From Lentzea terrae (GTDB taxonomy: Bacteria; Actinomycetota; Actinomycetes; Mycobacteriales; Pseudonocardiaceae), in NCBI RefSeq assembly GCF_003265345.1, contig NZ_QFWW01000008.1:434907-498906 (forward strand): 64,000 nucleotides of DNA. Reading direction: 5' to 3'. Both the position numbers and the translations under genes were made by a program. The notes below the pieces were generated by a model. It was not told where the DNA came from, made no database searches, and was given only the letters and a program-made list of their open reading frames with translations. Below, one piece after another: positions 51,136 through 60,583 of the stretch; the stretch's first letter is position 1; every line of letters begins with the position of its first letter.

Positions 51136-52661
51136 AGGTTCCCGTGGTAGTCGTCGGCGCGGGCCCCACCGGGCTGGCCGCCGCGACACTGCTCGCCCGG
51201 TACGGCGTCGAGTGCGTGGTGCTGGAGCGCTGGGAGTCGGTCTTCCCGCAGCCGCGCGCGGTCCACCTGGACGACGAGGTCTACCGCATCCTCGGGCGCC
51301 TCGGACTGGCCGGCGAGTTCGCCGCCATCTCGTGGCACTGCCACGGGTTGCGGCTGCTCGACCCGGACCTGCGCGTGCTGGCCGAGTTCCGGCGCGCCCC
51401 CGACACCGGCCGCCACGGTTATCCGCGCGCGAACATGTTCGACCAACCCGACCTGGAGCGCATCCTCCGTGCCGGACTGGAGGCCACCCGCACGGCCACC
51501 CTCCGCAGCAACGCCGAGGTCACCGGGATCGTCCAGGGCGGGGTCGGACCGGTGCGGGTCGAAGTGACCGACCGCGTCACCGGTGAGTGCGAGACGATCC
51601 ATGCGGACTACGTGCTCGGCTGCGACGGCGCCAACAGTCTCACCAGGAAGGCGATCGGCGCGGCGATGACGGACCTGAAGTTCGACCAGCGCTGGCTCGT
51701 GGTCGACATCGCCACCACCGCCGATCTCGGCGAATGGGAAGGCGTGCACCAGGTCTGCGACCCCGGCCGCGCCGCGACCTACATGCGCATCGGCAAGACC
51801 CGCTACCGCTGGGAGTTCCGCCTGCTGCCGGGCGAGAACGGCGGCGACTTCCACGACCGGGACCGGCTGCACCGGTTGATCGGACCGTGGACCGGGGAGA
51901 TCCCGGCGGACGAGCTGGAGGTCGTTCGCGTGGCCGAGTACACCTTCCGCGCGCAGGTCGCGGACCGGTGGCGGGACCGGCGGGTGTTCCTGCTCGGCGA
52001 CGCGGCGCACCTCACGCCTCCGTTCGTCGGGCAGGGGATGGGCGCCGGGTTGCGTGACGCCGTCAACCTCGCCTGGAAGCTCGCGGGCGTCCTCGGCGGA
52101 ACCCTGCCCGAACAGGCGCTCGACACCTACGAGGCGGAGCGCAAGCCGCACGCGCGCGCCATGATCCGGATGGCGAAGCTGATCGGCACGGCCATGACCG
52201 AGGGCGGCCGGCTCGGTGAACTCCTCCGCCGGGTGCTGGCACCACGCTTGGCTCTGTTTCCTGGCTTGTCGGTCCACGTCCTCGACAGCGAGACACCCCC
52301 GCTGCGCCGCTCGGGCCTGGTCGTGCGGCCACGTCTGCGGCGGACCCTGGCGGGACGGCTGTGTCCCAACGCCCTTCTCGACGACGGACGCCGCTTGGAC
52401 GACGTTGCCGCCGGCCGCTTCGCCGTTGTCACGGCGATCGCCCCGACGGAAGCCGAACGCGCCGCCGTCGAGGAGTACGGGGCGGTGCTCGTCACCACCC
52501 GGCGCTCCGACGAGCTGCATCACTGGCTCCGTGCCGGTCGCACCCGCGCCGCCGTCATCCGCCCGGACGGCACGGTGCTGAGCACGAGCAACAGCCTCTC
52601 CCGGCTGTGCCTCTCCCTGCCCCGGTTCACCGTGAGGAGCAACGTTGCCCCGACGCCCTGA
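51132..52661 (+). CDS. FAD-dependent aromatic hydroxylase (MhpA/PheA-type)
   Basis: A 509-residue protein from GTG 51132. FAD motifs of group A flavin monooxygenases are all present: VVVGAGPTGLAAATLLARYG, GCDGANSLTR (DG motif) and FLLGDAAHLTPPFVGQGMGA (GD motif). A C-terminal thioredoxin-like part follows (about 400-509), as in 3-(3-hydroxyphenyl)propionate hydroxylase. It adds a hydroxyl to a phenol with NAD(P)H and O2, creating the catechol for the VOC dioxygenase. Within the operon. Confidence 0.92.
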   Translation: MKVPVVVVGAGPTGLAAATLLARYGVECVVLERWESVFPQPRAVHLDDEVYRILGRLGLAGEFAAISWHCHGLRLLDPDLRVLAEFRRAPDTGRHGYPRANMFDQPDLERILRAGLEATRTATLRSNAEVTGIVQGGVGPVRVEVTDRVTGECETIHADYVLGCDGANSLTRKAIGAAMTDLKFDQRWLVVDIATTADLGEWEGVHQVCDPGRAATYMRIGKTRYRWEFRLLPGENGGDFHDRDRLHRLIGPWTGEIPADELEVVRVAEYTFRAQVADRWRDRRVFLLGDAAHLTPPFVGQGMGAGLRDAVNLAWKLAGVLGGTLPEQALDTYEAERKPHARAMIRMAKLIGTAMTEGGRLGELLRRVLAPRLALFPGLSVHVLDSETPPLRRSGLVVRPRLRRTLAGRLCPNALLDDGRRLDDVAAGRFAVVTAIAPTEAERAAVEEYGAVLVTTRRSDELHHWLRAGRTRAAVIRPDGTVLSTSNSLSRLCLSLPRFTVRSNVAPTP

Positions 52662-52731
52662 CGTTCCCGCATACGCGCCGGACATCATCCGCCGTCTCCA
52701 CCGGCTGCCGCTCGAACTCGTTCCCGCCTGA
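52645..52731 (+). pseudogene. Probable cytochrome P450 reduced to its two ends (28 codons)
   Basis: TTG 52645 has GAGGAG six bases upstream, a strong initiation site overlapping the end of the hydroxylase gene. The 28-residue product PRRPDVPAYAPDIIRRLHRL PLELVPA (split) looks like a P450 start (PxVPAYAPDI) joined to a P450 end (RRLHRLPLELVPA). The next gene is a P450-type ferredoxin, which normally follows its P450. An internal, in-frame deletion is the simplest reading; a genuine small protein is possible. Confidence 0.45.
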
Positions 52732-52746
52732 CGAAAGGGGAGACCC

Positions 52747-52944
52747 GTGCGGATCTCCGTCGACCACGACCGCTGCGAGGGCCACGGCCTGTGTGCCGGC
52801 CAGGCTCCTGCCGTCTTCGACCTCGACGACGACGCGCAGGTCGTCTACCGGTTCGAAGGCCAGACCGTGCCGCTCGAGCACCGTGCAGTGGCGCGAGCCG
52901 CTGTCGACGTCTGTCCGGTCGCTGCACTGCGCGAGCTCAACTGA
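52747..52944 (+). CDS. [3Fe-4S] ferredoxin of the P450-partner type
   Basis: A 65-residue protein from GTG 52747 with AAGGGGAG upstream. Cysteines follow the pattern CEGHGLC ... CPV, with His in place of the second Cys, typical of [3Fe-4S] ferredoxins that reduce P450 enzymes (VDHDRCEGHGLCAGQAPAVF, VARAAVDVCPVAALRELN). No P450 or ferredoxin reductase remains beside it, so its partner is elsewhere or lost. Confidence 0.92.
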   Translation: MRISVDHDRCEGHGLCAGQAPAVFDLDDDAQVVYRFEGQTVPLEHRAVARAAVDVCPVAALRELN

Positions 52945-53006
52945 CCGTTATGGGTGAGGTTCACATTGATTGAATCATCAGGACTGGCATGCAGTATTTT
53001 GCAGAT

Positions 53007-53669
53007 ATGGCCACACCGCGATCCGGCAGTGCCGAGTCCGCCACGCGCACAGAGCGGCGCAAGGCCCAGACTCGTCAGAAACTGATCGATGCGGCGCGCG
53101 GTTTCCTCGCCGGCGACAGGCACACCACGGTGAGCATTCAGGACATCACCGACGAAGCGGACGTGGGTTTCGGTTCGTTCTACAACCACTTCGCCAGCAA
53201 GGCCGAGCTGTTCGAGGCGGCCGTGTCGGAGGTGCTGGAGGAGCTCGGCCGACTGCTGGACGACCTCAGCAGCAACGTCGACGATCCGGCGGTGGCCTTC
53301 GCGCAGTCGATGCGGTTGACCGCGCGCCTCGCGGTGGCGCGGCCGGAGACGGCGCAGGTACTGGTGCGGCACGGGATGGCGTACATCGACGCCGACGCCG
53401 GGCTCGCTCCGCGTGCCCTGCGCGACATCGAGACGGGAATCGCGTCCGGCCGCTTCAAAGTCGGTGAGCCGCGGCTGGCTCTGGCGACCACAGCCGGCGC
53501 GCTGCTGGCCGTGCTGCACGTGTCGCTGGCGAACCCGGAGGGTGTCACCGACGCGACGTGCGACGAGGTGGCCGAACAACTGCTGCGCATGCTCGGAGTC
53601 CCGCTCGACGAAGCTCGCGAAATCGCAACCGCGCCGCTGCCGGACGCCTCGGCCGTCAGCCAGGTCTGA
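53007..53669 (+). CDS. TetR-family repressor of the aromatic cluster
   Basis: A 220-residue protein from ATG 53007 (ATG 52989 is an alternative, adding MQYFAD). HTH: TVSIQDITDEADVGFGSFYN HFASK (split). The C-terminal helical domain has a PETAQVLVRHGMAYID pocket region typical of aromatic/fatty-acid-type TetRs. It ends the cluster in the same direction but has its own upstream gap with the palindrome TGATTGAATCA (52966-52976). It likely senses a substrate of the pathway. Confidence 0.9.
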   Translation: MATPRSGSAESATRTERRKAQTRQKLIDAARGFLAGDRHTTVSIQDITDEADVGFGSFYNHFASKAELFEAAVSEVLEELGRLLDDLSSNVDDPAVAFAQSMRLTARLAVARPETAQVLVRHGMAYIDADAGLAPRALRDIETGIASGRFKVGEPRLALATTAGALLAVLHVSLANPEGVTDATCDEVAEQLLRMLGVPLDEAREIATAPLPDASAVSQV

Positions 53670-53839
53670 GGTCGCTGCCCAACTGGTCCTGCGCGAACAC
53701 CGCCGGCCTGGGTTGCGGTACGAGCTGCCCGAAGGCCCGCAACGGGACAGAACCACCGGTTGTGGGGACCGTCCACATCGGACTCCACGTCGGTTGTGAC
53801 GCCTCGGTGAAGCAGGTGCGCGCCGGTGATCGGTCGGAC

Positions 53840-54233
53840 CTGCGGATCGGTTGAGGAGAACTGCTCTTCTGCTCGTAGGCGCGGTCCCATCCCTCGATGG
53901 CGCCGGTGTCCTGGAAGTACACGCCGGCCGGGCGGTTCAGGGTCCGCTGCATCCAGGTCTGGTTGATGCCCGCCACCCGGCACGTCCGCAACTGCACCAA
54001 GGTGCCGTTCGCGGTCCCGCCACCGCGGACGTCCAGGCACTTCACCACGCCGCCGACTGAACCGCATCGGCTGTGTTCGCGCCCGGGACCTCCAGACACC
54101 TGCCGGACGCGCTGCTCATCAGTTCCCTCGACGCACCGACGACAACAGCTCCGGTCGTAGGGGCTGACACCAACAGGCCCGCGCACACGGCGGCACTGAC
54201 CGCCATCGCCAGGGTGGAACGTCGAAGTCTCAT
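53840..54233 (-). pseudogene. Secreted ricin-lectin protein, broken
   Basis: From ATG 54233 the minus strand encodes a signal peptide (RRSTLAMAVSAAVCAGLLVS) and a lectin repeat start SSASGRCLEVPGANTADAVQ, then a stop near 54044. In the next frame homology goes on: VVKCLDVRGGGTANGTLVQL RTCRVAG (split) and NQTWMQRTLNR. A small deletion/frameshift split the beta-trefoil. Similar in style to the lectin domains at the left end. The 53670-53839 stretch has no gene. Confidence 0.6.
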
Positions 54234-54338
54234 GGTCAACTCCACACGGAGGCAGGGGACGACCATCATCGCGCCGGCAGGAGGCGGTGTTCAAGCGATG
54301 GTCTAGACCCCACCGGGGAGGACGGTCGGGTTGCCAGA

Positions 54339-55025
54339 TCAGGGCGCGTTCGTGCGTGTGGGACGTCGCGCATCGCCGTCCATGATTTCTTGCCGTCGAA
54401 CGATTTGGAGCGTTTGCACGACGAACTGCCACGGCCCGACGCCGAGCTGCCGCAGCCCTGGCGCGTGATCATGCGCGACCGTCACCACGGCCCCGGCGAA
54501 CAGCAGCCACCAGAACGCTCGTGCGGGCCGGTGAACCCGGCCGAGCCGGGCCTGGTGGAACGGAACGTGCCGCTCCTCGTCCCGCAGAATGCGGTCCGCG
54601 ACGGCGGCGGTGAGCGGGTCCCGGCTGCCGTCCCGCAACGCCCGGTAGTACCGCAGCGCCACGGTTTCCGCGATGAGCAGCACCATCAGCTCCAGCCGCA
54701 GTCCCAACGCACGACGCAGCCGCACGAACACCGCGTCCGTCCAGTGTGCACTGATCGTCGGCTGGCCGGCTGCCCGCAGCAGGTGCTCCAGCAGCCGCGC
54801 GTGGTTCTGTTCCTCGGCGACGAACAACCGCACCGCCTCGCCGTACGTGCCGCCCCCGGCCTTGGCGATCAGGTTGGCGCCGTCGCCGGACTCGCCGACC
54901 TGGAACCGTTGCACGCTTTTGACGACGTCGGGGTGCAGCCGTGCGCCGACGGCCCAGTCGGGGTCACCCGTTCGCTTCCGGCGTGCGGCTTCGGCCTCGA
55001 AGTTCTCGACCCACGTGGTGAACAT
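54339..55025 (-). CDS. Ferritin-like di-iron protein
   Basis: A 228-residue protein from ATG 55025; upstream extension to 55121 is low-complexity and not favoured. Helical bundle with ExxH motifs EEQNHARLLEHLLR (about residue 75) and RDEERHVPFHQARL (about 145), plus ETVALRYYRALRDG carrying another Glu; these can hold a di-iron site as in rubrerythrin/AurF-like proteins. A membrane-type helix (AFWWLLFAGAVVTVAH) follows, which is unusual. It lies downstream of the ATP-grasp gene in the same direction (118 bases). Could be an N-oxygenase or an oxidative-stress protein. Confidence 0.78.
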   Translation of the reverse strand: MFTTWVENFEAEAARRKRTGDPDWAVGARLHPDVVKSVQRFQVGESGDGANLIAKAGGGTYGEAVRLFVAEEQNHARLLEHLLRAAGQPTISAHWTDAVFVRLRRALGLRLELMVLLIAETVALRYYRALRDGSRDPLTAAVADRILRDEERHVPFHQARLGRVHRPARAFWWLLFAGAVVTVAHDHAPGLRQLGVGPWQFVVQTLQIVRRQEIMDGDARRPTRTNAP

Positions 55026-55143
55026 GACCGGAAGACGGCCGGGGCACCGTCTGCGTTGGCCGTGTTGTGGGGAGGTTCTGTGAAGGTTCTGCGCAGGTGT
55101 CGAGCAGGCCAGCCGATCCATAGTGGACAGTCATCCGGATCGG

Positions 55144-56316
55144 TCAGTGGTTGTACATGGATTCCAGCGCGGTGCGGCGGGTGGTCACGTCGTGAGGATC
55201 GTCGCCGAAGACGACGAGGTGCAGTGTGGTCCGCTTGATCGGGTTGTCGGTGCGGCGGGTGTCGTGGCCGCCGGTGACGAGGAGCCCTCCGCGCTCCAGC
55301 GCCGGCCGCAGCGCTGCGAGCAGTGCGGCGATGGGTGCCGCGGTGGTGAGTTTCGTGGACTCCGATGGGCGGTTCAGGGCATCGGGGCGGATGGTGTGCA
55401 GCGCCAGCAGCGGGACGGAGCCGCTGGTGATGCGGAAGTTGAGGTCGAGCATGACGAGTTTGCCGTCGTGGGTCTGGGCGCAGTCGAGGCTGCACATGCC
55501 GCGGTAGCCGACGTCGGCCGCGCGCTGGGCGATCGCCAGGCATTCGGTGAGCAGGTCGGCGGGGAGCGGGGAGACGAGCCCGAAGCGGCCGCCGGTGTAG
55601 ATGCCGTCGGCGTCGACGCGCTGGTCGGTGACGGCGAGCAGGCGGGCCTGGCCGTCGGCGGCGACGTAGAGCTGGATGCCCCAGTTGCGGTGGATGTTCA
55701 GGTATTCCTCGACGACGACCTCGTTCAGGACGTCGGTGAACGCGGGCAGGGTCACCAGATCCCCGGCTCGGTGCAGGTAGACGTCGAGGCTGGCGCCGTG
55801 GGCGGCGTTGGTGGCGGCCTTGAGAACCCAGGACTTCTCGACGGGGGCGGCCTGGGCGAGTTCGCCGATCGTGACGATCTGGCGGCGGGCCTGGAAACGG
55901 GGGTCGACAAAGGTGCTGATGCTGGCTTTGTTGTTGAGATAGCCGACGAGCTCGGTGCTCTTCACGGAGCGTTCGTCGGGATACAGGCTGGTGGGCTGGG
56001 GATATTCCATGGACAGGCGGAGTCCGTCGCTGAGGGCTTCGCTGACGCGGGTGGCGAACTCTGCTTCGGTGCGGAACTCGCGCGGGTCGGTGCCGACGGG
56101 CAGGCCGCCGTCGCGGAGGGCGGCGACCAGGTTGGGTTCGGTGCCGCCCGCGCTGGTGATGACGGGGGTGGTGGCGGCGACGGCGAGGGGACGGGCGGAC
56201 AGGACGTCGCGGGTGTTGCGGTGCTTGCTCGACGGCACCGCCGGTTCCTGGGCGGGGCGCGCGCAAACGGCGACGTCGGGACCGTAGATGTCGGTGAGGG
56301 TGCGAGGAGCGGTCAT
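55144..56316 (-). CDS. ATP-grasp ligase-like protein
   Basis: A 390-residue protein from ATG 56316; no strong ribosome site is seen. N-terminal pre-ATP-grasp part (LAVAATTPVITSAGG), then an ATP-grasp fold: SWVLKAATNAAHGAS (Lys for ATP), EEYLNIHRNWGIQLYVAADG, MCSLDCAQTHDGKLVMLDLN FR (split; Mg-binding Asp/Asn). ATP-grasp enzymes join a carboxylate to an amine or thiol with ATP. The C-terminal tail (HLVVFGDDPHDVTTRRTALE) is distinct. Paired with the ferritin-like gene; the combination could make a modified amino acid or peptide. No peptide-precursor gene is seen. Confidence 0.82.
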   Translation of the reverse strand: MTAPRTLTDIYGPDVAVCARPAQEPAVPSSKHRNTRDVLSARPLAVAATTPVITSAGGTEPNLVAALRDGGLPVGTDPREFRTEAEFATRVSEALSDGLRLSMEYPQPTSLYPDERSVKSTELVGYLNNKASISTFVDPRFQARRQIVTIGELAQAAPVEKSWVLKAATNAAHGASLDVYLHRAGDLVTLPAFTDVLNEVVVEEYLNIHRNWGIQLYVAADGQARLLAVTDQRVDADGIYTGGRFGLVSPLPADLLTECLAIAQRAADVGYRGMCSLDCAQTHDGKLVMLDLNFRITSGSVPLLALHTIRPDALNRPSESTKLTTAAPIAALLAALRPALERGGLLVTGGHDTRRTDNPIKRTTLHLVVFGDDPHDVTTRRTALESMYNH

Positions 56317-56553
56317 GGCCGGCGTGAGCGCGGAAGCGGTGATGGGAGATCTCCCTCGTGGGGTTGTTCAGGTGCCCGGTCGTGGGCGTGGAGTGGTGCG
56401 AACTTTCCGGCGGCGGCGAAACGTGCCTGGACGAGGCAACGTCCGCGCCGGATGAGGATGAGCCTGCGGCCAGGAGCGAGAGGGGCGCAGACCTCAACTG
56501 TCTCACGTTTCGCGAGGCTCGTGGGCGTGGGAAGGGCCGCGCGCCTCCGCGGA

Positions 56554-56799
56554 TCAGCGCAGTGCGTCGTCCAGCACGGCCATGGCGTTGAGACCGAATT
56601 GTGCTCGAGCACCTGCGGGGGATGAACAGTTGTCGTCGTGAGTCGATTGGAGTCGCCGGACGTTCGCTGGTTGCTCTCCGGACGATGATGGCGTCGGTAC
56701 TGAGTGAGCATGGGTGCGGTCGCCGACGGCCCAGTGCGTTGCGGCGATGACATCGGGAGCGGGAATGCGGCCGGAGTGGTCGATCTTCGCGATGACCAT
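56554..56799 (-). CDS. Possible AbrB-like small protein beside an integrase
   Basis: 81 residues from ATG 56799: VIAKIDHSGRIPAPDVIAAT HWAVGDR (split), similar to the AbrB-like domain (ARVDxSGRV...ALGWRPGDRL) of small actinobacterial proteins encoded next to tyrosine integrases. A longer in-frame extension upstream is possible but has no start. The start and its being intact are uncertain. The 56317-56553 gap shows no gene. Confidence 0.4.
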   Translation of the reverse strand: MVIAKIDHSGRIPAPDVIAATHWAVGDRTHAHSVPTPSSSGEQPANVRRLQSTHDDNCSSPAGARAQFGLNAMAVLDDALR

Positions 56800-56914
56800 C
56801 GTCAACAGCGTGTGCGGGCCGGTTGAGGGATCTGCTGCAATCGGAGCGGGTTGGAGGGCGATATCGGTGATGCTGTCGGGGATGGCGGCACGAACAGCGG
56901 GACGGTGGCCTCGG

Positions 56915-58107
<1,193 letters not shown>

Positions 58108-58225
58108 GTGAATGGACACGTTGATCGTGATGTAGCCGAATTCCTTGCTTTTATTACGGAACGGACTGTATCTATTAACTATTTGAATCGGGCGGCTGTT
58201 TTCTTTGTGTTTATGGTCGAGATCT

Positions 58226-58339
58226 TGTTTGAATCGATATGCAACTGACGCCTGGGATGGCGACGTCAAGTGCGTGGACTTGTGGTATCAGGAGCGCCTG
58301 ACCTGCTACTTCGACATGTTGGTAGATCCATTCAGATGA
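58226..58339 (+). other. C-terminal piece of an unknown gene in low-GC DNA
   Basis: The frame RYATDAWDGDVKCVDLWYQE, RLTCYFDMLVDPFR-stop ends at 58339 and is followed by a strong hairpin, as a real gene end would be. The upstream part (58110-58225) is AT-richer than the rest of the window and has no start in frame. Probably the tail of a gene cut by the IS3 element. Confidence 0.35.
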
Positions 58340-58363
58340 TTTGACCTGCGTTCTTCGCCTATC

Positions 58364-58401
58364 GGCGATGCTCCCGCCTGGCGCGTGGCGGGAGCATCGC
58401 C
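58364..58401 (+). terminator. Strong hairpin terminator
   Basis: GGCGATGCTCCCGCC and GGCGGGAGCATCGCC form a perfect 15-bp stem with an eight-base loop, followed by a T-containing stretch (GGATCTTTG). Confidence 0.75.
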
Positions 58402-58519
58402 GGATCTTTGTTCGGTGGGGGATGCTCATCCGGTCATCGGTCATCTGATTAGCCCGTCCAGCTCAATTTTTGACGCTGAAAGGTACAAAGTTCGAAGGTG
58501 CCTGTTACTCCGCAGAGAA

Positions 58520-58535
58520 TGTGACACACATCACA
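58520..58535. promoter_or_regulatory. CRP/GlxR-type operator
   Basis: TGTGACACACATCACA fits the CRP-family consensus TGTGA-N6-TCACA exactly. It lies about 125 bases upstream of the GT2 gene, so the envelope-glycan operon may respond to cAMP through a GlxR-type regulator. Confidence 0.6.
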
Positions 58536-58660
58536 CTTCCCTTTCATTTCCAGGGAACTACCGTTGGGTAACTTTCGCCGTCCTGAGACCTGCGTCACGT
58601 CATGGGAGGACTCTTGCGACACCATGCTGGGTTCTGTGCGCTCGGAATAACGGCGAGTAC

Positions 58661-59416
58661 ATGACGCTGCTTTCCATTGTCGTGCCTGTGCGCAATGAGG
58701 AGTCGCGGCTGTCGGCCACGTTGTCCGCGCTCACGGTGGCGCTCGCAGCCACCCGTGAGCCGTGCGAGATCGTCGTGGTCGACAACTCCAGCACCGACCG
58801 CAGCGGCGAGGTCGCCCGCGAGCACCGGTCCGGATCGATCCCGGTGCGGCTGGTCCGCTGTGCCCAGCCGGGGAAGGGCGCAGCGGTGCGGACCGGAGTG
58901 CTGCGGACCGACAGCCGCTACGTCGGCTTCTGCGATGCCGATCTGGCGACCGACATGGCAGCGCTGGCGCCGACGCTCAGGTTCCTGAGCACCGGCGTGA
59001 ACGTGGTCGTCGGATCGCGGGCGCACCCGAACTCGATCGTGCGTGCGAGGCACAACCAGGTCCGGCGGGCAGGCGCGTGGGCCTTTCGGCGCGCGGCCAA
59101 CGCGATCGTGCCTGGCGTCGGCGACACCCAGTGCGGCTACAAGTTCTTCGACCGGCACACCGCCGACGCGATCTTCCGACCGCTGCGCACACCGGGGTGG
59201 GCGTTCGACGTCGAACTGCTCGCCAGGGCGCAACGGATCGGCGCGATGATCGTCGAACTGCCGGTGAGCTGGAGGGACGTGCCGGGGTCCACGTTCCGCC
59301 CGATGCGGGACGGCTGCCGCAGTTTCGCCGCGCTCGCCAGGATCCGGGCGATCCTCGGCGCGGAGAAGACGCCCGCCGTCGCCCCGGTCATGACATCCGT
59401 GGCGGAGGTGGCCTGA
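58661..59416 (+). CDS. Family 2 glycosyltransferase (DPG-synthase type)
   Basis: A 251-residue protein from ATG 58661. GT2/GT-A motifs: LSIVVPVRNEESRLSATLSA, VVVDNSSTDRSGEVA, FCDADLATDM (DAD metal site) and CGYKFFDRHTADAIF. The arrangement resembles polyprenyl-phosphate sugar synthases (dolichol-phosphate glucose/mannose type) without their C-terminal helices. It would load a sugar from a nucleotide donor on a lipid carrier at the membrane. Followed without gap by a GT4 gene. Confidence 0.92.
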   Translation: MTLLSIVVPVRNEESRLSATLSALTVALAATREPCEIVVVDNSSTDRSGEVAREHRSGSIPVRLVRCAQPGKGAAVRTGVLRTDSRYVGFCDADLATDMAALAPTLRFLSTGVNVVVGSRAHPNSIVRARHNQVRRAGAWAFRRAANAIVPGVGDTQCGYKFFDRHTADAIFRPLRTPGWAFDVELLARAQRIGAMIVELPVSWRDVPGSTFRPMRDGCRSFAALARIRAILGAEKTPAVAPVMTSVAEVA

Positions 59417-60583
59417 GTGAGACCACCGCTCAACGGTGCGCGGGTGGTAGTGGTGAACTGGCGCGACCGCGGGCATCCGCACGCCGGTGGCGCCGAGGAA
59501 TACGCCGCCCGCATGGCGGACGCGATGACCGCCGCCGGGGCGCAGGTCACCTTCCTCACGGCCAAGGGGGAGGGGCAGAGCGGCGGCGACGAGTCGACCG
59601 TGCGTCGCGGCGGCCGGTGGACGGTGTACTTCTGGGCGCTGTTGTGGCTGCTGCGCAACCGAAGTCGCATCGACCTGGTGATCGACTGCCAGAACGGGAT
59701 CCCCTTCTTCAGCCCCCTGGTGGTCGCCAGGTGGACGAAGGTCGTGCTGGTGGTGCACCACGTGCACGACGCCCAGTTCGCCGTGCACTTCCCGCCGTGG
59801 CTGGCCCGGATCGGCCGCTGGCTCGAAGGTCCTGCCGCGCGCAAGGTCTACCGCCACGCGGTGACGGTCGCCGTGTCGCGGTCCACCGTGCGCGCGATGC
59901 GCGAGCGCCTCGCCTGGCGTGGCCGGATCTTCGTGGTGCCCAACGGCACGGACCACCCGCCGTCCGCGGACGGCACACGTTCCTCGCACCCCTCGCTGGT
60001 GTGCCTGGGCAGGCTCGTCACGCACAAGCGGGTCGACCGGCTGATCGAGATCGTCGGCACGCTGCGCGGCCACTGGCCCGGTCTGCGCCTGCACGTGATC
60101 GGCCGTGGACCGGACGAAGCCGCGGTGCGCAAGGCCGCGGCACCGTTCGCGGATTCCGTCGTGATGCACGGTTTCGTCGACGACTCGACGAAAAGCGCTC
60201 TGCTGCGGGAATCCTGGCTCAACGTCACCCTGTCTGACGGCGAAGGCTGGGGACTGGCCGTGATCGAGGCGGCCGCGCACGGCGTCCCGACCGTCTGCCG
60301 CGAGGTCGACGGGTTGCGCGACTCCGTGCGGCACAAGGAGACCGGCTGGCTGGTACGGGACGACGAGGACGTCGGCGGCGCGATCCACGACGCTCTCACG
60401 CTGCTGGCCCGCCCCGACGACGCCTCGGTCGTGGCCGACGCGTGCCGGGCCTGGGCCGCCGGTTTCGACTGGGCCACCAGCGGACGGATGTTCGTCGCCG
60501 TGGTGTCCACCCTGCTCGACAGTTCAACCACAGGCCGCGTCGGCGGCCCAGTTCCTGAGGAGGACCTTTGCGACGCGTCCTGA
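59417..60583 (+). CDS. Family 4 glycosyltransferase
   Basis: A 388-residue protein from GTG 59417, starting right after the GT2 stop. GT-B fold: N-terminal VVVVNWRDRGHPHAGGAEEY, C-terminal LVCLGRLVTHKRVDRLIEIV and EGWGLAVIEAAAHGVPTV (the E-x7-E nucleotide-sugar motif). No membrane segments or signal. It adds a sugar to an envelope glycan or lipid. Its end overlaps the start of the DUF3068 gene by 16 bases, tying the three genes into one operon. Confidence 0.92.
   Translation: MRPPLNGARVVVVNWRDRGHPHAGGAEEYAARMADAMTAAGAQVTFLTAKGEGQSGGDESTVRRGGRWTVYFWALLWLLRNRSRIDLVIDCQNGIPFFSPLVVARWTKVVLVVHHVHDAQFAVHFPPWLARIGRWLEGPAARKVYRHAVTVAVSRSTVRAMRERLAWRGRIFVVPNGTDHPPSADGTRSSHPSLVCLGRLVTHKRVDRLIEIVGTLRGHWPGLRLHVIGRGPDEAAVRKAAAPFADSVVMHGFVDDSTKSALLRESWLNVTLSDGEGWGLAVIEAAAHGVPTVCREVDGLRDSVRHKETGWLVRDDEDVGGAIHDALTLLARPDDASVVADACRAWAAGFDWATSGRMFVAVVSTLLDSSTTGRVGGPVPEEDLCDAS

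Noticed and set aside
54339-56316. ATP-grasp RiPP (graspetide) cluster
   Set aside because: No precursor peptide with a repeated core was found near the ATP-grasp gene, and the partner is ferritin-like rather than a transporter or methyltransferase.
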